From NCBI RefSeq assembly GCF_900111015.1, contig NZ_FOFS01000016.1, forward strand, positions 1-64,000: a DNA stretch of 64,000 bases. Direction: 5' to 3'. Position numbers and translations under genes: made by a program. Below the pieces are notes generated by a model. That model did not search any database. It was given only the letters and a program-made list of their open reading frames with translations, and was not told the origin of the DNA. This document shows positions 1 through 8,582 of this stretch, one piece after another (position 1 is the stretch's first letter; every line of letters begins with the position of its first letter). This stretch comes from Solimonas aquatica (GTDB lineage: Bacteria; Pseudomonadota; Gammaproteobacteria; Nevskiales; Nevskiaceae).

Positions 1-597
1 AACTGAGCCGAACTTCCTGTTCGGCTCTCCCGCTGCGCTCGCTACGCTGCTCGGTGCGAGGCAAAGGGGGTTTAAAAGCAAAGCCACAGCAACGGCAACA
101 GCGGCTTCGCGCGCGGAGCGTCGCTGCGCTGTTGCTTTTGACTTTGGGGTCCCCGTCTCTGGCGCTGAGCTGTGCGGCGAGCGCAGGGGAGAGCCGCCCA
201 CCAAGGGCGGCTCAGTTGCGGCCACGCCAGGGATGGCGTGTCCGCAACGGCCCCGAGCACGTTGCACAGCGAAGGCACCCGCGCAGCGGGCGCCAGAGCC
301 GGGGTGTGCTTTCTCTTGCTTACTTCTCTTTGCACAAGCAAAGAGAAGTAAGTCCGCCGCCGGAGGGCGGTGGAAGAAGGCAATAGATCAGGACACAAAC
401 CAAACGCCAACAGCAAAGCCATCCGGCCGGCAGCAGGATGCGCAGCTGTGCTGCGATCTCACCCACCCCGGGACCGCCGGGCTTTCGGGGCGGCTGATCC
501 GCGCAACGCAGCCATGTGGCAGCGCAGCAATAGGCGAATCGCCGCCACGCGCCTAAGCTGCGCGCCATCCTTTATCTGAACCAGGCGGGAGAGCTTC
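1..597. other. palindrome-rich noncoding region upstream of the thiolase gene
   Basis: I see no credible gene here; the open frames are short, overlap on both strands and have biased composition. The stretch is built from perfect or near-perfect palindromes: 5-13 with 19-27, 191-199 with 205-213, 215-229 with 234-248 (one mismatch), and 319-333 with 338-352. This density suggests a nest of dispersed repeat units rather than a promoter alone. A ribosome-binding sequence for the thiolase (GGGAGAG) lies just before position 598. Confidence 0.6.
319..352. repeat. 15-bp perfect hairpin repeat
   Basis: The arms at 319-333 and 338-352 are perfect reverse complements (arm CTTACTTCTCTTTGC) around a 4-base loop. 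No T-run follows on either strand, so a simple intrinsic terminator is unlikely. Similar purine-rich hairpins of the type AAAGAGAAGTAAG occur as dispersed intergenic repeats in Xanthomonadaceae-like genomes; that comparison is from memory and not searched. Confidence 0.6.
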
Positions 598-1887
598 ATG
601 AAACCCTACGGACGCAAGGTGGCCATCATCGGCGGCTCGCGCATTCCCTTCGCGCGTTCCAACACGGCCTATGCGACGAAGTCCAACCAGGACATGCTGA
701 CCGCAGCCCTCAAGGGCCTGGTCGACAAGTACCAGCTGCACGGCGAGCGTATCGGCGAAGTGGCCGCCGGCGCGGTGCTCAAGCATTCCCGCGACTTCAA
801 CCTCTGCCGCGAATCGGTGATGTCCTCGGGCCTGGCCCAGGAAACGGTGGCCTATGATCTGCAGATGGCCTGCGGCACCGGCCTGCAGGGCGCCATCAAC
901 ATCGCCAACAAGATTGCGCTGGGTCAGATCGAATCCGGCATCGCCGGCGGCGTGGACACCACCTCCGATGCGCCGATCGCCGTGGGCGAGAAGCTGCGCA
1001 AGATCCTGCTGGAAGTGAACCGCGCCAAGACCGCCGGTCAGCGCATCAAGGCGCTGGCCAAGTTCCGCCCCGCGATGCTGGCGCCGGCCATTCCCAGCAA
1101 TGGCGAGCCGCGCACCAAGATGAGCATGGGCCAGCACTGCGAGGTGATGGCCAAGGAATGGAAGATCCCGCGCGAGGCGCAGGATCAGCTGGCTTATGAG
1201 TCGCATCTGAAAGCCGCCGCCGCCTACGAGGCCGGCTTCTTCGATGATCTGATCGTGCCCTTCGCCGGCCTGACGCGCGACAACAATCTGCGCCCGGAAA
1301 TCTCCCTGGAGAAACTGGCCACGCTGGGCCCGGCCTTCGACCGCAAGTCCGGTCAGGGCACGCTCACCGCCGCCAACTCCACGCCGCTCACCGACGGTGC
1401 CTCGGCGGTGCTGCTGGCTTCGGAAGACTGGGCCAAGGCGCATGGCTTGAAGCCGCTGGCATACATCACGCACGCCGAGTGCGCGGCCGTGGACTTCGCC
1501 TTCAGCAAGAAGGAAGGTCTGCTGATGGCGCCGGCCTATGCGGTGCCGCGCCTGCTGCAGCGCGCCGGCATCAGCCTGCAGGACTTCGACTTCTACGAGA
1601 TTCACGAAGCCTTCGCGGCGCAGGTGCTGTGCACGCTCAAGGCCTGGGAAGATCCGCGCTTCTGCAAGGAGCGTCTGGGCCTGGACGCGCCGCTGGGCAG
1701 CATCGACCGCGCCAAGATGAATGTGAAGGGCGGCAGCCTCGCGGCGGGTCATCCCTTCGCCGCCACCGGCGGGCGCATCCTCGCCACCCTGGCCAAGATC
1801 ATCGACCAGAACAACGGCGGCCGCGGCCTGATCTCGATCTGCGCGGCGGGCGGCCTGGGCGTGACCGCGATCGTCGAGCGCGCCTGA
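598..1887 (+). CDS. acetyl-CoA C-acyltransferase (thiolase)
   Basis: The 429-residue product is a thiolase that cleaves 3-ketoacyl-CoA or condenses acetyl-CoA in the cytoplasm. The acylated cysteine lies in MACGTG (Cys92). The catalytic histidines are in HEAF (His336) and GGSLAAGHP (His385), and the second cysteine is in ICAAGG (Cys415). The length and the N-terminus fit the FadI-like branch better than the short 390-residue PhaA type. The ATG at 598 follows a purine-rich ribosome site. The gene stands alone, with a terminator 25 bases downstream. It could serve fatty-acid oxidation or the acetoacetyl-CoA formed by the cluster at 57-59 kb, but it is not adjacent to that cluster. Chain-length preference cannot be read from sequence. 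Confidence 0.93.
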   Translation: MKPYGRKVAIIGGSRIPFARSNTAYATKSNQDMLTAALKGLVDKYQLHGERIGEVAAGAVLKHSRDFNLCRESVMSSGLAQETVAYDLQMACGTGLQGAINIANKIALGQIESGIAGGVDTTSDAPIAVGEKLRKILLEVNRAKTAGQRIKALAKFRPAMLAPAIPSNGEPRTKMSMGQHCEVMAKEWKIPREAQDQLAYESHLKAAAAYEAGFFDDLIVPFAGLTRDNNLRPEISLEKLATLGPAFDRKSGQGTLTAANSTPLTDGASAVLLASEDWAKAHGLKPLAYITHAECAAVDFAFSKKEGLLMAPAYAVPRLLQRAGISLQDFDFYEIHEAFAAQVLCTLKAWEDPRFCKERLGLDAPLGSIDRAKMNVKGGSLAAGHPFAATGGRILATLAKIIDQNNGGRGLISICAAGGLGVTAIVERA

Positions 1888-1912
1888 AAACCTGCAGCGT
1901 TGTCAGCAGCAC

Positions 1913-1941
1913 AAAAGCCCGGCCGCGCGCCGGGCTTTTTT
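1913..1941 (+). terminator. Rho-independent terminator of the thiolase gene
   Basis: An 11-bp stem (1913-1923 with 1929-1939, core AAAAGCCCGGC) with a 5-base loop ends in a run of T at 1936-1941. It lies 25 bases after the thiolase stop and before the permease gene. Confidence 0.85.
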
Positions 1942-2023
1942 CTTGCGCATGAGGAATGTTCCGCTATCGAGGCCGGCATCCGGCTTTGTGCATAATCGGG
2001 CATCGACATCCGGGGAGCCCTAC

Positions 2024-3520
2024 ATGAGCCTGCTGCGCACCAAACCGCTGGAATCCGACCGCAGCAAGGATCGCGGCCTCAAGCGCGTGCTGGGCGCCTG
2101 GGATCTCACCCTGCTGGGCGTGGGCGCGGTGATCGGTGCCGGCATCTTCGTGCTCACCGGCATCACCGCCGCCACCCAGGCCGGCCCGGCGGTGGTGCTG
2201 TCCTTCGTGGTGGCGGGCTTCGCCTGCGGCTGCGCGGCGCTGTCCTACGCCGAGTTGGCCAGTGCCGTCGGCGGCTGCGGCTCGGCCTACGGATATGGCT
2301 ATGCCAGCCTGGGTGAGCTGCCGGCCTGGATCATCGGCTGGATGCTGGTCTGCGAATACATGGTCTCGATTCCGGCGGTGGCCACCGGCTGGTCCGGCTA
2401 CGTGGTCAACAGCCTGCAGGCGCTGTCCGTTCATGTCCCGGAGCAACTCATACACGGCCCCTTCGACAAGACCGCACCGGGCCTGATCAATCTGCCGGCG
2501 TTTCTGGTGGTGCTGGTGATCGGCATCCTGCTCGCCTCCGGCGCCAAGCTCTCGGCGCAGTTCAACGCGATCATGGTCGCGGTGAAAGTCAGCGCCATCA
2601 CCCTGTTCATCGCGGTGGCGGTGTTTCATCTGAACCCCGCCAACTGGTCGCCCTTCATTCCGCCGCTGGAACGGGTGGGTGGCAGCGGCGGCGCCGCCTT
2701 CTCCTGGGACATGCGTCTGCTCGATGCCCTGAAGCTGGGCCTGGGCTTCGGCGGCGGCGGTGAAACGCACTTCGGCCTGGTGGGCATCATGACCGGTGCC
2801 GCCACCATCTTCTTTGCCTATCTGGGTTTCGACGCGGTCTCCACGGCGGCGGAGGAGACGCGCAATCCGCAGCGCGATCTGCCCATCGGCATTCTCGGTT
2901 CGCTGTTCGCCTGCACCGCGCTGTACATCGTGGTCTCGGCCCTGCTCACCGGCATCGTCAATTACCGCGAACTCAACGTGCCCTCGCCGGTGGCGCATGC
3001 CATGCTCGCCATCGGCCAGCCCTGGGTCGCGGGCACGATTTCGGTGGGCGCCATCGCCGGCCTCACCACCGTGATTCTGGTGATGTACTTCGGCCTCACG
3101 CGCGTGATCTTCGCCATCGCCCATGACGGCCTGCTGCCGGGCTTTTTCGCCTACGTGCATCCGAAGACCGGCACGCCGGTCGGCTCCATCGCCGCCACCG
3201 GCGTGCTGATGCTGGCCTTCTCCGGCTTCGTGCCGCTGGGCCGGCTCGCGGAGCTGGCCAACATCGGCACGCTGGGCGCCTTCGTGGTGGTCTGCGCCGG
3301 CGTGCTGGTCATGCGCCGCACGCATCCCGAGCTGCATCGTCCCTTCCGCACGCCGGCCGCACCGCTGATTCCGGTGCTGGGCGTGCTGTCCTGCGGTTAT
3401 CTGATGCTCAATCTCGCCGCCTTCACCTGGGCCGCTTTCGCCGGCTGGATGGCGATTGGTCTGGTGATTTTCTTCGCCTATTCGCGCAGCCACAGCGTGC
3501 TGGCATCCACGCCGGGTTGA
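2024..3520 (+). CDS. APC-family amino acid permease
   Basis: The 498-residue, strongly hydrophobic protein belongs to the amino acid/polyamine/organocation superfamily, in the branch resembling the cationic amino acid transporters (YfnA-like). The first membrane segment carries GVGAVIGAGIF, the unwound substrate-binding helix of this family, followed by SYAELAS after helix 2. About 12 membrane segments are expected. I chose the ATG at 2024 rather than an in-frame start 81 bases upstream because GGGGAG sits 6 bases before it and the protein then begins with the usual short hydrophilic tail. The gene is monocistronic. Substrate is unknown; basic or neutral amino acids are typical. Confidence 0.9.
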   Translation: MSLLRTKPLESDRSKDRGLKRVLGAWDLTLLGVGAVIGAGIFVLTGITAATQAGPAVVLSFVVAGFACGCAALSYAELASAVGGCGSAYGYGYASLGELPAWIIGWMLVCEYMVSIPAVATGWSGYVVNSLQALSVHVPEQLIHGPFDKTAPGLINLPAFLVVLVIGILLASGAKLSAQFNAIMVAVKVSAITLFIAVAVFHLNPANWSPFIPPLERVGGSGGAAFSWDMRLLDALKLGLGFGGGGETHFGLVGIMTGAATIFFAYLGFDAVSTAAEETRNPQRDLPIGILGSLFACTALYIVVSALLTGIVNYRELNVPSPVAHAMLAIGQPWVAGTISVGAIAGLTTVILVMYFGLTRVIFAIAHDGLLPGFFAYVHPKTGTPVGSIAATGVLMLAFSGFVPLGRLAELANIGTLGAFVVVCAGVLVMRRTHPELHRPFRTPAAPLIPVLGVLSCGYLMLNLAAFTWAAFAGWMAIGLVIFFAYSRSHSVLASTPG

Positions 3521-3559
3521 AACGCGTATAACACGCGCCTGTAGCCACTGGACGCGAAC

Positions 3560-4636
3560 ATGACTCTCTCCCCGGCCGAGGCGCATCGGCAGACGCAGCG
3601 CAGCGGTGTGCTGCTGCTCAATCTCGGCACCCCTTCGGCGCCCGAACCGGCGGCGATCCGCCGCTACCTCGCGGAGTTCCTGAGCGACCCGCGCGTGGTG
3701 GAGCTGCCGCGTGCGCTCTGGCTGCCGATTCTCTACGGCATCATCCTGACCCTGCGCCCGCGGCGGCTGGCGCATGCCTATCGCTCGATCTGGAGCGCCG
3801 AGGGCTCACCCTTGATGGCCATCAGCCGCCGTCAGCAGGCCGGCCTGCAGCAACGCCTGGGCGCGGACGTGGTCGTGGCGCTGGCGATGCGCTACGGCGA
3901 GCCTTCGATTGCGCAGGGCATCAGCGCGCTGCTGGCGCAGGGCGCGCGACGCATCCTGCTGCTGCCGCTGTATCCGCAGTATTCGGCCACCACCACCGCC
4001 ACCGGTTTCGACGCCGCGTTTGCGCATCTGGCCAGCCTGCGCTGGCAGCCGGAGCTGCGCAGCATCGCCAGCTATCACGACGATCCCGCCTACATCGCTG
4101 CGCTGGCGGCCAGCGTGCAGGCGCATTGGCGCCAGCATGGGCGTGGCGATCACCTGCTGATGTCCTTTCACTCGATTCCGCTGCGCTGCCTGCAGCTGGG
4201 CGATCCCTATTACTGCCACTGCCAGAAGACCGCGCGCCTGCTCGCGCAGGCCCTGCAGCTGGAACCGCAGCAATGGACGCTGAGCTTTCAGTCGCGCGTG
4301 GGCCGCGCCAAATGGCTTTCGCCCTACACCGATGAATCGGTGACGCGCCTGGGCGCCAGCGGCGTCAGGCAGCTGGATGCGATCTGTCCGGGCTTTGCCG
4401 CCGACTGCCTGGAGACGCTGGAAGAAGTGGCGATCCGCTACGACGCGCAGTTCCGCGCCGCCGGCGGCGGCGCGCTGCGCTATGTGCCGGCACTCAACGA
4501 TGCGCCCGCGCATCTGGATTTTCTCGCGCAACTCGCGCAGCGCCATCTGCAGGGCTGGCCCGGCAGCATCACGCCGGACGCGCAGGCCAGTGCCGATGCG
4601 CGTGTGCAGATGCTGCAGCGGAGCCTGGAGGCATGA
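3560..4636 (+). CDS. hemH: ferrochelatase
   Basis: The 358-residue enzyme inserts ferrous iron into protoporphyrin IX, the last step of heme synthesis. The N-terminal strand VLLLNLGTP is the family signature. The metal-site histidine is in SFHSIP (His204), and the acidic helix LETLEE (from about Glu285) follows the ferrochelatase signature region. The length matches bacterial HemH. The stop codon overlaps the next start in an ATGA arrangement, so it is co-translated with the SDR gene downstream. Heme demand fits the several c-type cytochromes elsewhere in the window, but nothing links them directly. Confidence 0.95.
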   Translation: MTLSPAEAHRQTQRSGVLLLNLGTPSAPEPAAIRRYLAEFLSDPRVVELPRALWLPILYGIILTLRPRRLAHAYRSIWSAEGSPLMAISRRQQAGLQQRLGADVVVALAMRYGEPSIAQGISALLAQGARRILLLPLYPQYSATTTATGFDAAFAHLASLRWQPELRSIASYHDDPAYIAALAASVQAHWRQHGRGDHLLMSFHSIPLRCLQLGDPYYCHCQKTARLLAQALQLEPQQWTLSFQSRVGRAKWLSPYTDESVTRLGASGVRQLDAICPGFAADCLETLEEVAIRYDAQFRAAGGGALRYVPALNDAPAHLDFLAQLAQRHLQGWPGSITPDAQASADARVQMLQRSLEA

Positions 4637-5454
4637 GCACCGAGCGTCAGGTGGTACTGATCACCGGTTGCTCCAGCGGCATCGGCCGCGCGCTGGCCCT
4701 GGCCTTTCACGAACACGGCTGCCTGGTCTATGCCTCGGCGCGCAAGCCCGAAACGCTGTCGGAACTCTGCGCGCGCGGCATCCGCACGCTCAAGCTCGAT
4801 GTCACGCGCGGCGAGGACATCGCCGCCGCCGTGGCGCTGATCCAGACCCAGCATCAAGCCATCGACATCCTCATCAACAATGCCGGCATTCCGGTGATGG
4901 GACCCGTGGCGGAGCTGCCGCTGGACGAACTGCGCCAGCAGTGGGAGACCAATCTCACCGCGCCGATGGCGCTGATCCAGGCGGCGCTGCCGGCGATGAT
5001 CGCGCGCCGTCGTGGCCGCATCGTCAACATCGGCAGCGTCTCCGGCATTCTCACCACGCCTTTCGCCGGTCCCTACTGCGCGAGCAAGGCCGCGCTGCAT
5101 GCCATGAACGAGGCGCTGCGCATGGAACTCAAGCCCTTCGGCATCGAGGTGCTGCTGGTGCAGCCGGGCGCCATCGAATCCGGTTTCGGCGCCAGTGCCC
5201 ACACGCAGACCGGCGGCCATGCCTGGCGTCTGTACGCGGCTTATGCGCAGGGCATCGCCAAGCGTGCCGGCGCCTCGCAGGAACACGCCACGCCCACCAC
5301 GGTGTTTGCGCAGCAACTGCTGCGGGCGGTGCTGGCGCCGCATCCGCAGGCGACCATCCGCATCGGCGCGGGCTCGCGCCTGCTGCCGCTGCTGGCGCGT
5401 CTGCCGCAGGCGCTGCGCGACGCGATCCTGCTGCGTCGCTTCGGCCTGCGTTAA
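4633..5454 (+). CDS. short-chain dehydrogenase/reductase
   Basis: The 273-residue protein is a classical SDR: the NAD(P)-binding TGCSSGIG is near residue 12, NNAG lies around residue 87, and the catalytic YCASK follows, with the serine upstream in the strand containing NIGSVSG. The C-terminal third is longer than in minimal SDRs and basic. It starts inside the hemH stop codon (ATGA overlap), so translation is coupled to ferrochelatase. The substrate cannot be inferred; this is probably a general metabolic gene. Confidence 0.85.
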   Translation: MSTERQVVLITGCSSGIGRALALAFHEHGCLVYASARKPETLSELCARGIRTLKLDVTRGEDIAAAVALIQTQHQAIDILINNAGIPVMGPVAELPLDELRQQWETNLTAPMALIQAALPAMIARRRGRIVNIGSVSGILTTPFAGPYCASKAALHAMNEALRMELKPFGIEVLLVQPGAIESGFGASAHTQTGGHAWRLYAAYAQGIAKRAGASQEHATPTTVFAQQLLRAVLAPHPQATIRIGAGSRLLPLLARLPQALRDAILLRRFGLR

Positions 5455-5512
5455 CCTGACGCTCGCCTCGCGAGATCACTGCCTCTCGCGCCGCGAGGCA
5501 GAGGAGCCCGAC

Positions 5513-6670
5513 TCACTCCTCGCGGGTGCGCGTCTCGGCGCGACGGTTCTGCGCGCGGCCGTCCTCGGTGTCATTGCTGACTTCAGGCTTGGACTCGCCG
5601 TAGGAATAGAGACTGATGCGCCCCTCGTCCACGCCCTTCCTGACCAGATACTGCTTGACCTTCTGCGCGCGGCGCTCGGACAGCGCCTGGTTGTAGCCCT
5701 CGCTGCCGATCGCATCGGTGTGGCCGGAGATATCGACCTTCAGCGCTGGATATTTCTGCGCGGTGTCGTTGATCACCTGCGCGGCATCGTCGAGCATGGC
5801 CTTGGCGTAGTCCGACAGTTCGTCGTGATCGAAGGCGAAGTGCACGTCCTCGAAGCGCAGCACCGCACCGCTGCCGCTGATCTTGAAACGGCCCGAGCCC
5901 ATGCGCGCCGGACAGCCACGCGCGTCCACCGCCACGCCCGGCGCGGTGCCGGGGCACTGATCGAGACTGTCGGGCACACCGTCGCCATCGGAATCCAGCG
6001 GGCAGCCATTGGCATCCACCTTCACACCCTTGGGCGTGTCCGGGCAGCGGTCGCGCTCATCGGGCACGCCATCGCCATCGGCATCCAGCACCGGCTTGAC
6101 TGGCTCGCTCTTCTCGCCCAGCGCCCAGACCAGACCGACGCGCAGCACCGGCTCGGTCAGATGCCCGGCATTGCCGGTGTCGCCCAGATCCACCCAGCGA
6201 TAACGCGCATCCGCGCGAAAGCCCAGGCGGCCATCGGCGAAGCCGCTGAAGTAATGCAGGAAGCCGACGCCGAAATCGATGAAGGGATCGCTGCTCGAAT
6301 CGTTGCCGTTCCTGAGCTTGCTGTACATCGCGCCGACGCCGATGCCCACATACGGCGAGAAGGCCGGATCGCGCGAATAGAAAAACTGCGTGTCGAGCTT
6401 GAGTCCGTAATCCTGCCAGCGATTGCCATGGTTGCCGCCGCTGGCGAAGCGGTCACCGAACAGGCTCAGTTCCAGACCCCAGAACGGGTTCAACGCCGCG
6501 CCTGCACCCAGGAACAGGCCCTGACCGGCGTCGCTGTGCCGCGCGCTGTCGTCGAAGGTATAGGCATAGCCGCCGCTGAGATAAGGCAGCGCATCCGTCT
6601 CGGCAGCCAGCACGGGGGTGGCCAGCGCGCCGAGCAGCAGCGCGGCGGCGACACGGGTTTTGTGGTTCAT
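5513..6670 (-). CDS. OmpA-family outer membrane protein
   Basis: The 385-residue precursor starts with a signal peptide (MNHKTRVAAALLLG, cleavage after VLAAE). It is followed by an N-terminal eight-strand barrel, then two thrombospondin type-3-like calcium-binding repeats (DADGDGVPDERDRCP and DSDGDGVPDSLDQCP). The C-terminal OmpA domain carries the peptidoglycan-binding signature around ISGHTDAIGS and LSERRA. This is the OprF-like architecture of non-enteric gammaproteobacteria. I set the start at 6670 because the signal peptide begins there; the frame remains open upstream but codes basic low-quality sequence. The gene is convergent with the SDR gene. Confidence 0.92.
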   Translation of the reverse strand: MNHKTRVAAALLLGALATPVLAAETDALPYLSGGYAYTFDDSARHSDAGQGLFLGAGAALNPFWGLELSLFGDRFASGGNHGNRWQDYGLKLDTQFFYSRDPAFSPYVGIGVGAMYSKLRNGNDSSSDPFIDFGVGFLHYFSGFADGRLGFRADARYRWVDLGDTGNAGHLTEPVLRVGLVWALGEKSEPVKPVLDADGDGVPDERDRCPDTPKGVKVDANGCPLDSDGDGVPDSLDQCPGTAPGVAVDARGCPARMGSGRFKISGSGAVLRFEDVHFAFDHDELSDYAKAMLDDAAQVINDTAQKYPALKVDISGHTDAIGSEGYNQALSERRAQKVKQYLVRKGVDEGRISLYSYGESKPEVSNDTEDGRAQNRRAETRTREE

Positions 6671-6815
6671 GGCATCTTGTCCCGCGGCAAAAAAGCGAAA
6701 GCCAGCGCGCAGCGTATCATAGGCCGTCCGGGCTCCGCGCCTGCGCAGCGCCCCGCCGCGCAGCATGCGCAGCGTAGCGCACGCCAACTTTCCCTTCGCC
6801 TTCACAACACCCACC

Positions 6816-7847
6816 ATGACCGAACTGCTGAGCCACTACGGCCTGTTTCTCGCCAAGACACTGACGCTGGTATTGGCGCTGGGCGTGCTGGTGGCGCTGA
6901 TTGCGCGCGCCGTGCGCAGCGGCGATGCCGAACCCGGCGGCGAGCAATTGCGCGTGCGCAATCTCAACGATCGCTTCCGCCAGCTTGCCGACGCGCTGCA
7001 CGACGAAATTCTCGACGACGAGTCCTACAAGGCGCTGCTCAAGCAGCGCAAGCGCGAGGCCAAGGCGCGGGCCAAGCAGCCGTCCACGACGCGGCCGCGC
7101 GTGTTTGCGCTGCAGTTCCACGGCGATATCCGCGCCTCGGCGGTGGACAATCTGCGCGAGGAGATCAGCGCCGTGCTGCAAGTGGCGCGGCCGGGGCAGG
7201 ATGAGGTGCTGCTGCGCCTGGACAGCGAGGGCGGCATGGTGCACGGCTATGGTCTGGCCGCCTCGCAACTGGTGCGCCTGCGCGACGCCGGCATCAAGCT
7301 CACCTGCGCGGTGGACAAGGTCGCCGCCAGCGGCGGTTACATGATGGCCTGCGTGGCCGAACGCATCATCGCCGCGCCATTTGCGATTCTCGGCTCCATC
7401 GGCGTGGTTGCGCAGCTGCCCAACTTCAACCGCCTGCTCAAGCGTATGGATGTGGACTACGAGCTGCATACCGCCGGCGACTTCAAGCGCACCCTGACGC
7501 TGTTCGGCGAGAACACCGAGGCCGCGCGCGAAAAATTCCGCACCGAGATCGAAGAGACGCATGAGCTGTTCAAGTCCTTCGTGCATCAGTATCGCGGCCA
7601 GCTGGACATGCAGCGCATCGCCACCGGCGAACACTGGTACGGCACGCAGGCCCTGGCGCTGCGTCTGGTGGATGAGCTGAAAACCAGCGACGACTATCTG
7701 CTGGCACGCAGCCGCGAGGCCGATCTGTATGAACTCAGCTACCGGCGCCGGCAGAATCTGGCGCAGCGTCTGGCCCAGGGCATGGTGCGTCTGGGCCTGG
7801 GCTTGCGCCACAGCCTGGAACAGACCACCCTGCCGCGCTGGCAGTAG
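6816..7847 (+). CDS. sohB: inner-membrane S49-family protease SohB
   Basis: The 343-residue protein has one N-terminal membrane segment (residues 8-28), a charged coiled linker rich in Arg and Lys, and an S49 (SppA-type) protease domain. The nucleophile serine lies in AASGGYM (Ser172) and the general-base lysine in GDFKRTL (Lys224), the Ser-Lys dyad of the family. The length matches E. coli SohB, and the N-terminal SohB-specific domain is present. The ATG at 6816 is preferred over an upstream in-frame start 51 bases away because the membrane segment then follows directly. Confidence 0.9.
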   Translation: MTELLSHYGLFLAKTLTLVLALGVLVALIARAVRSGDAEPGGEQLRVRNLNDRFRQLADALHDEILDDESYKALLKQRKREAKARAKQPSTTRPRVFALQFHGDIRASAVDNLREEISAVLQVARPGQDEVLLRLDSEGGMVHGYGLAASQLVRLRDAGIKLTCAVDKVAASGGYMMACVAERIIAAPFAILGSIGVVAQLPNFNRLLKRMDVDYELHTAGDFKRTLTLFGENTEAAREKFRTEIEETHELFKSFVHQYRGQLDMQRIATGEHWYGTQALALRLVDELKTSDDYLLARSREADLYELSYRRRQNLAQRLAQGMVRLGLGLRHSLEQTTLPRWQ

Positions 7848-7866
7848 TCAATAAAAAGGAGCCCGC

Positions 7867-8499
7867 ATGAAACTCTACAGCCGCAGCCTCGTCGACGGCG
7901 GCGTGATTCCCGGCCGCTGCGCCTTCGCCGTACAGGCCCCGGTCGCGCATCTGCGTCTTTCGCAGAACCGCAATCCGCATCTGGCCTGGACGCAGGTGCC
8001 GGAAGGCACGCGCAGCTTTGCCCTGAGCTGCATCGACAGCGAGGTGCCCACGCGCGGTGACGACGTGAACCAGGAAGGCCGCATCGTGCCAGCCGATCTG
8101 CCGCGCGCCGACTTCGTGCACTGGCTGATGGTGGACATCCCGGCCTCGGTGCAGCAGATCGCCGAGGGCGCCTGCAGCGCGGGCGTCACCGCCAAGGGCA
8201 AGCGCGAACCGGCCGGCCCGGCCGGCAGCGTGCAGGGAGTCAACGATTACACCGGCTGGTTCGGCAGCGATGCGCAGATGGGCGGCCAGTACCTGGGCTA
8301 TGACGGCCCCTGCCCGCCCTGGAACGATGCCCGCGTGCACCGCTACCGCTTCGAAGTGCTGGCCCTGGACACCGCCGGCCTCGGCCTGGCGCCGGGTTTT
8401 GCCCGCGCCGACTTCGAACGCGCGGTGAGCGGCCATGTGCTGGCCCGCGCCAGCATCCTGGGCCGCTACAGCCTGAACCCGGCGATCCGCCTGCGCTGA
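7867..8499 (+). CDS. YbhB/YbcL-family (PEBP-like) protein
   Basis: The 210-residue protein belongs to the phosphatidylethanolamine-binding / Raf-kinase-inhibitor-like family. Recognisable parts are the early HLAWTQVPEGTRSFAL strand, the DFVHWL segment and the YDGPCPP loop near the ligand pocket. A strong ribosome site (AAAAAGGAG) precedes the ATG. The bacterial proteins are soluble and their physiological role is not settled. It lies 19 bases after sohB and may be transcribed with it. Confidence 0.85.
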   Translation: MKLYSRSLVDGGVIPGRCAFAVQAPVAHLRLSQNRNPHLAWTQVPEGTRSFALSCIDSEVPTRGDDVNQEGRIVPADLPRADFVHWLMVDIPASVQQIAEGACSAGVTAKGKREPAGPAGSVQGVNDYTGWFGSDAQMGGQYLGYDGPCPPWNDARVHRYRFEVLALDTAGLGLAPGFARADFERAVSGHVLARASILGRYSLNPAIRLR

Positions 8500-8513
8500 A
8501 GGCCTCAGGCGCC

Positions 8514-8542
8514 GGAAACTCTTGATCCGCCCCGCGGTCTTA
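8514..8542 (+). promoter_or_regulatory. possible sigma-E-type promoter of the DegP/Q-like gene
   Basis: GGAAACT (8514-8520) and TCTTA (8538-8542) are separated by 17 bases, a loose fit to the sigma-E pattern GGAACTT-N16-TCTGA. The envelope protease gene starts 40 bases further on, a class often under sigma-E control. The match is imperfect, so this is only a candidate. Confidence 0.25.
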
Positions 8543-8582
8543 GCCCCGCTGCCGATTGCAGCCAGAACATGAGAACCACCCG

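Noticed and set aside
1964..3775. 603-codon minus-strand open frame opposite the permease
   Set aside because: It is antisense to a well-supported transporter, very rich in His, Arg, Gln and Gly, and shows no family motif; it is a product of GC-rich codon bias.
5479..5501. 7-bp hairpin between the convergent SDR and OmpA-like genes
   Set aside because: The stem is short, the loop is nine bases and no T-run follows on either strand, so I did not call a terminator.
5195..7204. 669-codon plus-strand frame across the OmpA-like gene
   Set aside because: It is a shadow of the SDR, OmpA-like and SohB genes; Arg/Ala-rich with no motif.
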